Assembly (NCBI GenBank): GCA_944349905.1
Contig: CALVNR010000005.1
Coordinates: 17,672-81,671, forward strand
Length of the DNA: 64,000 bases
Source: an uncultured Clostridia bacterium
GTDB lineage: Bacteria > Bacillota > Clostridia > Christensenellales > UBA1242
Direction: 5' to 3'
Under the pieces are notes generated by a model. It saw only the letters and a program-made list of their open reading frames with translations. It was not told where the DNA came from and ran no database searches. The position numbers were made by a program, and so were the translations under genes. Positions 28,193-36,125 of the stretch are shown here, piece by piece (position 1 is the first letter of the stretch; each line of letters opens with the position of its first letter).

Positions 28193-28588
28193 TTATTGTG
28201 GAAATTGTACAACAGGAGCAGTAATCATTGCGCCAATTGGTGAATGCAATGTCAATTGTGAGATTACGCAAGAAATTGTACTAGCAAGAACTCTTGAAAT
28301 TTGACTGTTCTTGAAAAAATCAACAGCATCATCGAGCTTATCAAATTCTTCTGTATTAATCAAAACTTCAATTCCGATAGAAACTTTTATTGAAAAAATA
28401 GTTTTTGGTTCAGGTTCAACATTTCTTTGCAAAATTACCTTAACAGCATCAGCACGCAATCTTTCAACTTTCATTTCGTCCCAAACTCTCATATTTATTT
28501 TATCATTTGGTTGAGGTTCTCTTTCTCTATTATATTCAATTTTCTCAATAATTGGTTTATAATTCATATTTCTAATTACATTTGCCAT
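28193..28588 (-). CDS. SecB-like protein, tentative
   Basis: The 131-aa product is soluble. Its beta-strand-rich middle (KTIFSIKVSIGIEVLI) is followed by a C-terminal helix and PIGAMITAPVVQFPQ. The order of strands plus the tail ISQLTLHSPIGAMITAPVV resembles the SecB-type chaperone fold (helix followed by a Pro-rich 'PP/PV' end), but identity is weak. If right, it would hold unfolded exported proteins, which would suit a genome with giant secreted proteins. Otherwise it is a hypothetical protein. The ATG has AAGGAG. Followed by a terminator. Confidence 0.45.
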   Translation of the reverse strand: MANVIRNMNYKPIIEKIEYNREREPQPNDKINMRVWDEMKVERLRADAVKVILQRNVEPEPKTIFSIKVSIGIEVLINTEEFDKLDDAVDFFKNSQISRVLASTISCVISQLTLHSPIGAMITAPVVQFPQ

Positions 28589-28652
28589 AATTTTCTCCTT
28601 TCTTAGATTAATATACCATAAAAGAAAAAATTATACAAACAATATTAACCAT

Positions 28653-29039
28653 TTAAGCAAGTCCAGCATCTTTTTTTCGCATTTCAAAAGCTATTTTGTC
28701 TGCTATGATTGCTATAAGTTCACTATTTGTAGGCTTGTAATCATTTTTATAAACTACTGCATTATAAAAATTATTTATTTCTAAGAGTCCCCCATTATTG
28801 TAAGCAAGTTCAATGGAAAACCTTATACACCTTTCAACATCTCTACTTTTTACTCCATAAAAACTTGCAATATCTGGATACAACTTTTTTGTAATCTTTT
28901 GCAAATATGTATGATCATCAATTGTCAATAAAATAGCTTTACGCAAATATTCAAAACCTAGTTTGTCGGGAGTAATCCCCATATTAATTAATAATTTTGT
29001 GCAAAGTTCAAATTTATCAAAATTTATTTTATTCGTCAT
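28653..29039 (-). CDS. Orphan Spo0A-type C-terminal DNA-binding domain protein
   Basis: The 128-aa product aligns in order with the C-terminal effector domain of Spo0A, the sporulation master regulator. It has helix LGFEYLRKAILLTIDD, then KLYPDIASFYGVKSRDVERCIRFSIELAY, which contains the recognition helix (residues 65-77), and YKPTNSELIAIIADKI. In Spo0A this domain follows a receiver domain of about 120 residues, and no receiver is encoded here or upstream. The ATG at 29039 has AAAGGAA and only 7 residues precede the domain. It may be an unphosphorylatable Spo0A relative binding 0A-boxes. The precise targets are unknown. Confidence 0.85.
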   Translation of the reverse strand: MTNKINFDKFELCTKLLINMGITPDKLGFEYLRKAILLTIDDHTYLQKITKKLYPDIASFYGVKSRDVERCIRFSIELAYNNGGLLEINNFYNAVVYKNDYKPTNSELIAIIADKIAFEMRKKDAGLA

Positions 29040-29140
29040 ATCAAATTCCTTTTCAATTTATAATATAGCATAAGAGCATTTTTTCTCCAAACATTTTTTA
29101 CAAAATATTATATTTTTTTACATAATTTTACAAAAATAAT

Positions 29141-29170
29141 AAAAAGCATATTTTTTTAATATGCTTTTTA
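29141..29170 (-). terminator. Terminator after the trmN6-like gene
   Basis: An AAAAAGCATAT/ATATGCTTTTT stem with a T-rich loop overlaps the stop of the gene ending at 29168. On the minus strand it ends the holB-ricT-trmN6 unit. Confidence 0.75.
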
Positions 29171-29872
29171 AAAATACTTAGTATGTAAAGTTTCTAAATA
29201 TTTGCCATTGTTGTCATTAACTGTTAAATTTGGCAAAATTTTTAAACCCTTTTTGCCATTTTTTACTGCTTCAATTACGCAAAGTTTTATTTGGTGTTTA
29301 TCGTTTTGTGTAAAAAACATCCTTTTAGGTTGCAATTTATTTTGATGCAAACACACCAATATTTCACACAATCTTTCTGGTAAGTAAACCAAATAAAATC
29401 TACCTTTATCTTTTAATATTTTGCTTACACATTCACATAGTTTGCTTGGTGGCAATTTTTCATCATGTCTTGCTATATTTTTTACAATATTACTATTCCC
29501 AACCGAACTATTCATAAAAGGTGGATTTGAAAACACAACATCAGTTTTTGCTTTTTCAATATATTTTTCAAAATCAGAAATATCATCATTTATGATTTTG
29601 ATTCTATCTTCAAGTTGATTTAACTTTATATTTTTTTCAGCCAAAACACTCATTTCTTTTTGTATTTCAAATGCTGTTATTTTTTCAACTTCTGTTTTAC
29701 CTGTTAAAAGAATGCTTATTACCCCACTACCACAACCTATTTCAACAGCATTTTCATTTTTCTTTATATTTATAAAGTTGGCAAGCACTACTGAATCAGA
29801 GGTAAAAGTATATAACAAGTCATCTTGTATTATTTTTAGACCTTTATATTGCAAATCTTCAACTCTTTCCAA
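29168..29872 (-). CDS. tRNA1(Val) adenine-N6 methyltransferase-like protein (TrmN6/YabB family)
   Basis: This is a class I SAM-dependent methyltransferase. VEIGCGSGVISILL (residues 43-56) is the SAM-binding motif and SNPPF (115-119) is the N6-adenine methyltransferase motif. The opening TFTSDSVVLANF is typical of the TrmN6 group, which methylates A37 of tRNA-Val. The start is a TTG at 29872 with GGAG 8 nt upstream; the nearby ATG is in another frame that stops after a few codons. Gene order holB-ricT-this gene is the same as yaaS/holB-yaaT-yabB in Bacillus, which supports the family. Confidence 0.85.
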   Translation of the reverse strand: MERVEDLQYKGLKIIQDDLLYTFTSDSVVLANFINIKKNENAVEIGCGSGVISILLTGKTEVEKITAFEIQKEMSVLAEKNIKLNQLEDRIKIINDDISDFEKYIEKAKTDVVFSNPPFMNSSVGNSNIVKNIARHDEKLPPSKLCECVSKILKDKGRFYLVYLPERLCEILVCLHQNKLQPKRMFFTQNDKHQIKLCVIEAVKNGKKGLKILPNLTVNDNNGKYLETLHTKYF

Positions 29873-29886
29873 AAATTTTCTCCATT

Positions 29887-30693
29887 TTAAAAATTAATTT
29901 CTTCAATATTATAAACCTTAATTTCAGTTGTTTGTTCATTTTGAAACTTTACAGAAACCTTTTTCTTTATTAAATCTAAATACACAACTCTTCCACTACC
30001 ATTTGGAGTTTCAACAATTGAATTTATTTTTGGCATCTGTTTAAGCGTTTCTACATAATATTCATTTTCATACGCCAAACAACACAAAAGTTTTCCACAA
30101 AGTCCACTTATGTTATTTGGGTTTAAGCTCAAAGATTGATTTTTCGCCATTTTTATACTTACATGCTCATTACATTTGATACCTTGACTACAACAAGTTT
30201 GCTTGCCACAAACACCCAAACCACCCATAAGTCTAGTTGCATCTCGTGGACCAATTTGCCTTAATTCAATTTTTGTTTTATATTTTTCCGCCAATTTTTT
30301 GACAAGTTCACGAAAATCAACCCTATTTTCTGATGTAAAGTTTATAGTTAATTTTGTATTATTGTAATTACTTTCAACAGAAACAACTTTCATGTCAATA
30401 TCTTCATTTTGAACCATCTGTTTTATTTCAGGGAGTAACATTTGCGCTTTTTGCTGGTTTTCTTCTGCACTTTCAATTTCCTGTTTGCTTGCAACTTTTA
30501 AAACATTTTTCAATGGTTCTTGCAATTGTTCAATTTCTATTAAATGTTTTTCAGAGACAATTTCAACAATATCCTTCCCTTTTTCTGTGTCAACAATTAC
30601 TTTGTCACCCTTTTTTAATTCTAAGCCGTTTGGTGAAAAATAATATTCTTGAACACCTTTATAAAACCTTGCCCCTACTACTTCTATTTGCAT
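29887..30693 (-). CDS. ricT: RicT (YaaT), PSP1-domain regulator of RNA processing
   Basis: RicT forms the Fe-S containing RicAFT (Y-) complex that directs RNase Y-dependent mRNA maturation and affects sporulation, competence and biofilm formation in Bacillus. The 268-aa product has the PSP1 domain, with RQIGPRDATRLMGGLGVCGKQTCC, a FTSENRVDFRELVKKLA region, and further cysteines (IKCNEHV, GLCGKLLCCL). The Cys set fits the known Fe-S ligands. It overlaps the end of holB by 10 nt, so translation is probably coupled. The start has GGAGG. Confidence 0.93.
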   Translation of the reverse strand: MQIEVVGARFYKGVQEYYFSPNGLELKKGDKVIVDTEKGKDIVEIVSEKHLIEIEQLQEPLKNVLKVASKQEIESAEENQQKAQMLLPEIKQMVQNEDIDMKVVSVESNYNNTKLTINFTSENRVDFRELVKKLAEKYKTKIELRQIGPRDATRLMGGLGVCGKQTCCSQGIKCNEHVSIKMAKNQSLSLNPNNISGLCGKLLCCLAYENEYYVETLKQMPKINSIVETPNGSGRVVYLDLIKKKVSVKFQNEQTTEIKVYNIEEINF

Positions 30694-31634
30694 AAAAATT
30701 TAACCTCCAATATATTAAGCAACATATTCTCTAATGCCAAAACATAATTTGAATTATAAAACATTTCTTTTTGAAATTTATTAATAACTTCAACAATCTT
30801 ACATAATGCCCTTACTGTGTAATTGCTACTTGAATCAACTAGTTCGTTTTGAAAATTTTTTAATTTTAAACTTTCAAGTTTATTGACTTTTATTTTTAAT
30901 AAATCTTCTATAACTATTTGCATAATTTCCAGTAAAAGTTCTTTTTCAGTTGCAAATTCTTGTATTTTTTTTGAGTACTCCAAAACTTGATTGCTTTTAA
31001 GCATTTTTGTAAAAACATTTACTGCCAAAGTTACCATTTCTTGTAAATCATTTTTTTTACTTAAATCAACGGCTTTACCAAGTTGTCCATCACATAAAGA
31101 AACAACAAGATTACAATTTGGTGATACCTCTATAATTTTTTTTATTTGCTCATCTGGAAGTTTTGCAAGTTCTATTTTTTGACATCTTGATTTTATTGTT
31201 GGCAAAACCAAGTTTTGATTTGTGCAAGTTGATATTATGTAAACTTCACTAGAAGGTTCTTCCAATGTTTTAAGTAATTTATTTTGAGCGCTCTCCATTG
31301 AACTATCTATATTTTTTATTATAAAAATTTTTTTGTTTGCAAAGACAGGTTTTACAAAACTTTCTGCAACTATTTCTTGACTATCTGCAACCAAAAGTTT
31401 CTCCTTTTTAGGAAAATATAAAACATCAGGATGAGATTCAAACATGATTTTTTGATAATTCAAACTATTTTTATCAATCTTTTTGTCTAAAATTAAACAA
31501 GAAAGCAACTTCGCAAACAACATGGAATATTTTTCATCTTTACTGATAAGCAAAATAGAATGCGAAATCGCATTTGCATTTTTTAAAAAAAAATTAAAAT
31601 CTTCACTATTTTCAATTGAATTAAAAATATCCAT
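30684..31634 (-). CDS. holB: DNA polymerase III delta' subunit
   Basis: Delta' is the non-ATPase arm of the clamp loader that places the beta clamp on DNA. The 316-aa product shows the AAA+ layout: DSQEIVAESFVKP, IFIIKNIDSSMESAQNKLLKTLEEPSSEV and IISTCTNQNLVLPTIKSRCQKI. A Walker A motif is missing (ISHSILLISKDEKYSM), as is usual for delta', and the zinc cysteines of the DnaX-type finger are absent. There is no SD site; a TGATAAAAT box ends six bases before the ATG. First gene of holB-ricT-trmN6. Confidence 0.88.
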   Translation of the reverse strand: MDIFNSIENSEDFNFFLKNANAISHSILLISKDEKYSMLFAKLLSCLILDKKIDKNSLNYQKIMFESHPDVLYFPKKEKLLVADSQEIVAESFVKPVFANKKIFIIKNIDSSMESAQNKLLKTLEEPSSEVYIISTCTNQNLVLPTIKSRCQKIELAKLPDEQIKKIIEVSPNCNLVVSLCDGQLGKAVDLSKKNDLQEMVTLAVNVFTKMLKSNQVLEYSKKIQEFATEKELLLEIMQIVIEDLLKIKVNKLESLKLKNFQNELVDSSSNYTVRALCKIVEVINKFQKEMFYNSNYVLALENMLLNILEVKFLCK

Positions 31635-31640
31635 GCTTTT

Positions 31641-31649
31641 ATTTTATCA
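31641..31649 (-). promoter_or_regulatory. Extended -10 box of holB, leaderless arrangement
   Basis: On the minus strand TG-A-TAAAAT lies so that exactly six bases separate TAAAAT from the holB ATG. The -35 region is weak (TTCATT-like at 17 nt). Confidence 0.5.
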
Positions 31650-31705
31650 CAAAAATTTATTGAAATGAAATAATTTTAAATCATTAAGTAAAATTTTATG
31701 TAATA

Positions 31706-31729
31706 AAAAATAGGAAAAATCCTATTTTT
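31706..31729 (-). terminator. Terminator of the uppP-ATPase unit
   Basis: An AAAAATAGGA/TCCTATTTTT stem with an AAAA loop overlaps the stop of the P-type ATPase gene on the minus strand. Confidence 0.8.
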
Positions 31730-34346
31730 CTTTTTTTGCAATTATTTTCTTTTCTATGAATTTGTAAATCTCGCTTATTGCAAGCATTGCAAAGCATAAC
31801 ATCAAAATAATCATCCATGCCTCAAAAGACAACTTTTCTAATCCAAATATTGCTCTAAGCGGAGTAAAGGCAAAAAGTCCAATAAGCAAAAAGCAAAAAC
31901 TTACAGCAATTATGAAAAATTTATTTTTAAACGGTTTTGATTTATAAAATGGTGTAACCGTTCGCATAGAAGCAAGATAAAACATCTGTATCATGTTTAG
32001 CGTATAAAAAGCCATCGTTGTTGCTGTAAATTGTCCCCAAATATACAAACCTAAAATATATGAAAGGACTACAAATAATGTTTGCACCAAACCCAATACG
32101 ACAATTGAAACTCCATTTCCATCAGAAAACAAACTTTTTTTAGAATCTCTCGGTGGGTGATTCATTAAATCTTTTTCGGGTTGCTCCACACCCAATGCAA
32201 CAGCTGGCAACGAGTCTGTAATCAAGTTGACAAATAATATTTGCACTGGCATTAAAAAAACATACTGCGGGAAAAATATTGTAACAAAAAATAATGATAA
32301 AAGCTCTGCCATGTTTGCAGAAAACAAAAATTTTACCGTCTTTTGAATATTTTGATAAATTTTTCTTCCTTCTTCAACAGCAAGCACAATGGTGGCAAAG
32401 TTATCATCTGTAATAATTATATCTGCTACTTCCTTTGCAACATCTGTGCCTGCTTTTCCCATGCCTATACCAATATTTGCCTTTTTCAAACTTGGTGCGT
32501 CATTAACTCCATCGCCCGTCATTGCAACAACATGGCCTTTTTTCTTTAAAGCTTCAACAATTCTAACTTTGTTCTGTGGACTAACCCTAGCAAAAACGCT
32601 AATACCATTTATTCTTTTTTCTAAGTTATCATCGCTCAAATTGTCAAGCTCTACACCACTCAAAACTTCACTCTCTTTGGAAGCAAGACCAATTTCTTTG
32701 GCAATAGCAAAAGCTGTATCTTTGTGGTCACCTGTAATCATAATTGCACGCATTCCGGCTTTTTTGCATTTTTTAACAGCTCCGAAAATTTCTTTTCTAG
32801 GAGGGTCTATCATACCAACCATACCGACAAAAATCAAATCATTTTCTTCAAAATTTTGATTTTTCAAATCTTTATAAGCAAAAGCTATGACTCTTAACGC
32901 CTTTTGCGACATTTCGCGGTTTGCTTTTTCTATTTTTGCTAACCATTTAGCATCCAAACCAACAATTGTGTTGTTGATAAAAATATATTTGCATTTTTTT
33001 ATCAAACAGTCAACAGCTCCTTTTGTGACCATTATTTCCTCTTGCCCGTTTTTACAAGCTACCGACATCAGTTTTCTATTGCTATCAAATGATATTTCTT
33101 TTTTTCGTGGATAATACTTGTCAATTTCATTTTTGAAAATTTTTTGTTTTGCGCAAAAATTTGACAATGCAACTTCTGTTGGGTCCCCGATATATTCCCC
33201 TTTTGAATAAGTTGTGTCATTGCACATCAACATATATTTACACAAATTTTTAAAATTTTGATTGTCTTCAAACTTTTTTTCTTGTAAATGCTCATCAAAA
33301 TACAAACTTGTTACAGTCATTTTGTTTTGTGTTATTGTGCCAGTTTTATCAGAACAAATCACATCACAACATCCCAAAGTCTCAACTGCATGCATTCTTT
33401 TAACAACAGCCTTTTGTTTGGCAAGCCTTGCAATACCCATACTCATGATTATTGTTATAACTGCTGGCATACTTTCTGGTATTGCTGCAACTGCTATGGC
33501 GACAGCTGTTAAAAATGCATCCATTATATTTGCTGGCGATATGCATATTTCAATAACAAAAGTAATAAAAGCTACAATTAAAACTAAAAATGTTAAGACT
33601 TTTGCGACATCTTTTATGCTCTTTTGAAGTGGAGTAAGTTCTTTTCCGTTTTCTTTGATACCTTTGGCAATTTTCCCAAATTCAGTAGACATACCTAGTG
33701 CTACCACAACAGCCTTTCCACGACCACAAGTTACGTTTGTTCCTTTAAAAGCCATGTTTTTCATATCAGAAATTGACACATCTTTATTTGCAACAAAATT
33801 GCAATCTTTATAAACAGGCAAGCTTTCTCCTGTCAAAGATGACTCATCAACCTTTAAATCAAACCCTTCTATAATCCTACAATCAGCAGGCAAAATTATT
33901 CCTGCTTCTAATAAAATCACGTCCCCTATAACTAATTCATTTGATGAAACTTTTTTTAGTTCTCCATCACGATAAACAAAGACTTCTTGTTCTGTTAGTT
34001 TCTTTAACGCATTTAAAGATTTTTCTGCTTTGTATTCCTGCACAACACCAAAAACAGCATTCATAACAACAATAGCAAGTATAACTACTCCATCAATAAT
34101 CTCTTCATGTGTATTTTGCATTACACCAATTATAATTGAAACTATTGATGCTAATAACAAAATAATTATCATTAAATCAAAAAACTGTGCAAAAAATTTA
34201 TTTACGATTCCGTGTTTTTCATCATAAAAATCTTCCTTTAATATGTTTTTTTCTCGCATAGAAACTTGATTTTCGCTAAGTCCAGAAAAAGAAGTTTTTG
34301 TCTCGTACAAAGTTTGTTGTATGTTCATTTTGTAAAACTCTTTCAT
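31722..34346 (-). CDS. P2-type cation-translocating ATPase (Ca2+/Mn2+ pump like)
   Basis: The 874-aa pump shows the P-type ATPase order. It has an N-terminal cation-ATPase domain (ETKTSFSGLSENQVSMREK), TM1-2, the actuator TGES near residue 170, and a TM segment with PESMPAVITIIMSM. The phosphorylation motif CSDKTGTITQNKMT follows near residue 333, then KGAVDCL, MITGDHKDTAFAIA, the hinge TGDGVNDAPSLKKA and six C-terminal TMs. PESMP and the NLITD segment match the SERCA/PMR1-like P2A group, so export of Ca2+ or Mn2+ is likely, though the ion cannot be fixed. The ATG follows AAGGAG 9 nt after uppP, suggesting co-transcription. Confidence 0.93.
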   Translation of the reverse strand: MKEFYKMNIQQTLYETKTSFSGLSENQVSMREKNILKEDFYDEKHGIVNKFFAQFFDLMIIILLLASIVSIIIGVMQNTHEEIIDGVVILAIVVMNAVFGVVQEYKAEKSLNALKKLTEQEVFVYRDGELKKVSSNELVIGDVILLEAGIILPADCRIIEGFDLKVDESSLTGESLPVYKDCNFVANKDVSISDMKNMAFKGTNVTCGRGKAVVVALGMSTEFGKIAKGIKENGKELTPLQKSIKDVAKVLTFLVLIVAFITFVIEICISPANIMDAFLTAVAIAVAAIPESMPAVITIIMSMGIARLAKQKAVVKRMHAVETLGCCDVICSDKTGTITQNKMTVTSLYFDEHLQEKKFEDNQNFKNLCKYMLMCNDTTYSKGEYIGDPTEVALSNFCAKQKIFKNEIDKYYPRKKEISFDSNRKLMSVACKNGQEEIMVTKGAVDCLIKKCKYIFINNTIVGLDAKWLAKIEKANREMSQKALRVIAFAYKDLKNQNFEENDLIFVGMVGMIDPPRKEIFGAVKKCKKAGMRAIMITGDHKDTAFAIAKEIGLASKESEVLSGVELDNLSDDNLEKRINGISVFARVSPQNKVRIVEALKKKGHVVAMTGDGVNDAPSLKKANIGIGMGKAGTDVAKEVADIIITDDNFATIVLAVEEGRKIYQNIQKTVKFLFSANMAELLSLFFVTIFFPQYVFLMPVQILFVNLITDSLPAVALGVEQPEKDLMNHPPRDSKKSLFSDGNGVSIVVLGLVQTLFVVLSYILGLYIWGQFTATTMAFYTLNMIQMFYLASMRTVTPFYKSKPFKNKFFIIAVSFCFLLIGLFAFTPLRAIFGLEKLSFEAWMIILMLCFAMLAISEIYKFIEKKIIAKKEK

Positions 34347-34355
34347 AATACTCCT

Positions 34356-35120
34356 TTATAGCAACACCACAGTCAAGATAGCAATAAAAACCAGATATAA
34401 ACTAAAATATTTTAAATTAGATTTATTTGTAAGATTTATCATAAGTTTTATAGAGAATATGCCGACCAAAAAAGCTACAACAAATGATAAAATCAAACCT
34501 ATCCACGATACATTTAACGAATAATTACTTTTTGAAATTTTAAAAATTTCCATTATTAAAGAAAGAAATATAATAGGTATACTCATCAAAAAGGAAAAGC
34601 TTGCGCACTCTTTTTTATTTGTTTTTGCAAAAAGACCTGCACTTATTGTTGCCCCTGAACGAGATATGCCTGGGAAAATTGCAATACCTTGAATAAACCC
34701 CATCCACAACGCAGTTTTGTAATTTATTGTATTGTTTGAATAAGGGTATTTTTCTTTTCTTCTTTCAGCAAACAAAAGCATAATAGCAGTAATTAAAAAA
34801 GATATAGCTAAAAATTTTCCTTCAAACGCATTTTCAATAAAGGGCATAAAAAGCAAAGCTATCAAGCATGTAGGAATTGTAGCCAAAATCAAATTCATTG
34901 TTTGTTCCGAAAAGGGATGTTTTATCATATAAAATATTTCTTTTCTAAAAACAATACATACTGACAATAATGTAGCTACATGCAAAATAATTGACACAAA
35001 CAAAGTTTCTTCAATATTAAATAATTTTCCAAACAAAACCAAATGCCCACTTGATGAAATTGGCAGAAATTCTGTTAACCCTTGGGCAAGTCCCAAAAAT
35101 ATTAGAGCTATAATTTCCAA
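34356..35120 (-). CDS. uppP: Undecaprenyl-diphosphatase (UppP/BacA)
   Basis: This membrane enzyme dephosphorylates undecaprenyl diphosphate so that the lipid carrier can be recycled for peptidoglycan synthesis; it can confer bacitracin tolerance. The 254-aa product has the two family signatures, EFLPISSSGHLVLFG (residues about 17-31) and PGISRSGATISAGLFAKT near residue 155, and about eight hydrophobic segments. The start is a TTG at 35120 with AAGGAG at 9-nt spacing. It lies 9 nt before the P-type ATPase gene and is probably the promoter-proximal partner. Confidence 0.95.
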   Translation of the reverse strand: MEIIALIFLGLAQGLTEFLPISSSGHLVLFGKLFNIEETLFVSIILHVATLLSVCIVFRKEIFYMIKHPFSEQTMNLILATIPTCLIALLFMPFIENAFEGKFLAISFLITAIMLLFAERRKEKYPYSNNTINYKTALWMGFIQGIAIFPGISRSGATISAGLFAKTNKKECASFSFLMSIPIIFLSLIMEIFKISKSNYSLNVSWIGLILSFVVAFLVGIFSIKLMINLTNKSNLKYFSLYLVFIAILTVVLL

Positions 35121-35167
35121 ATTGCAAAACTCCTTCCTTTTATAAAAATAGTCCTGTTGTAATATAC

Positions 35168-35205
35168 AAAAAAAGACATGCTTTTATGACAAGCATGTCT
35201 TTTTT
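35168..35205. terminator. Bidirectional terminator upstream of uppP / after the type I membrane protein gene
   Basis: An AGACATGCTT/AAGCATGTCT stem with a 7-nt loop, flanked by A7 and T6, separates the two units. It serves the gene ending at 35216 on the minus strand. Confidence 0.85.
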
Positions 35206-35215
35206 ATAATGATTT

Positions 35216-36094
35216 TTATATATTTTTTTTACCTCTTTTTTGAATTGCAAATATTATTAATCCAATTCCAACAATTGCTACACCAATGCAAATAATTGTT
35301 AGGTACCACCATTGAGTGTTTGGTTGATAATAATAAATACTCATTTGATTGTCAGTTTGATAATTTTGCAAATCCCTTTCCCAAACATGATGATAAAGTC
35401 CTAATTGACTTAGATATGAATAATCTGCATTAGAGTGTATTTTTGATGATGAAACGGCGTATTCATAAATTAATTTTGGCGAGTAAATATCTTCCAAATT
35501 ACTTGAAAAATTAATATCATTGCCAGCATTTAAATACATATTTACAAAATATTGTCCATAAGTTGTATCCGTTGTAACATTTTGCGAAAACATTATTTTG
35601 CCACTAGATTCAACTTTTGAAACAAACTCGTTTTCATTATATCCAGGATTTTGATTTTCTTCGCCACTTGATGGATGATAATAATTCCATGCTTCTCTTG
35701 AAGTAAATTTTATTTGAAAGCCTATTATCTCACTATCTATTTCTCCTGTTTGAGTAAATTCAATACCTCCACCAGAACCAATTATAAAATTCTCATCGGG
35801 TTTTGATAAATAAATTGACGAATAATAAGCAAGCAAATAGTTTTTATAACTATCAAGAGATGTAGCAATTGATTTTTTAAATAAAACAACTTCTTGTTGC
35901 GTTGCGCCTTTTTCAATTAAAAATTGTGAATTTACAGAAATATAAAAGCCTTGCAAAACGCTTCCGTCTGAATACGAAAGCGTTTGAACTTTTATAAATT
36001 GTGTAGTTTCAGCTGCACTTGTATTACTTTTTATTCCAAACAATGTTAAAACTGGAAATAAAAGCACAATCAAAATTATTAAAAATTTTTTCAT
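35216..36094 (-). CDS. Type I membrane surface protein (292 aa), partner of the giant lipoprotein
   Basis: The ATG at 36094 is chosen because it starts a proper signal peptide (MKKFLIILIVLLFPVLTLFG, with likely cleavage near SNTSAAE); the longer frame runs into the preceding gene from a TTG. The exterior of about 240 residues has alternating polar and aromatic segments. A C-terminal TM (WWYLTIICIGVAIVGIGLII) and a basic tail (QKRGKKNI) give a single-pass anchor with the N-terminus outside. It lies 31 nt after the giant lipoprotein gene and shares its terminator, so both are probably one transcript. No family recognised. A possible anchor or partner for the lipoprotein. Confidence 0.7.
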   Translation of the reverse strand: MKKFLIILIVLLFPVLTLFGIKSNTSAAETTQFIKVQTLSYSDGSVLQGFYISVNSQFLIEKGATQQEVVLFKKSIATSLDSYKNYLLAYYSSIYLSKPDENFIIGSGGGIEFTQTGEIDSEIIGFQIKFTSREAWNYYHPSSGEENQNPGYNENEFVSKVESSGKIMFSQNVTTDTTYGQYFVNMYLNAGNDINFSSNLEDIYSPKLIYEYAVSSSKIHSNADYSYLSQLGLYHHVWERDLQNYQTDNQMSIYYYQPNTQWWYLTIICIGVAIVGIGLIIFAIQKRGKKNI

Positions 36095-36125
36095 AAAATA
36101 AGTTATTCCTATAATTAAATTAAAA

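Noticed and set aside
32389-32859. 156-aa frame opposite the P-type ATPase
   Set aside because: It lies inside a gene with an intact P-type ATPase frame, has no SD site and shows no recognisable family.
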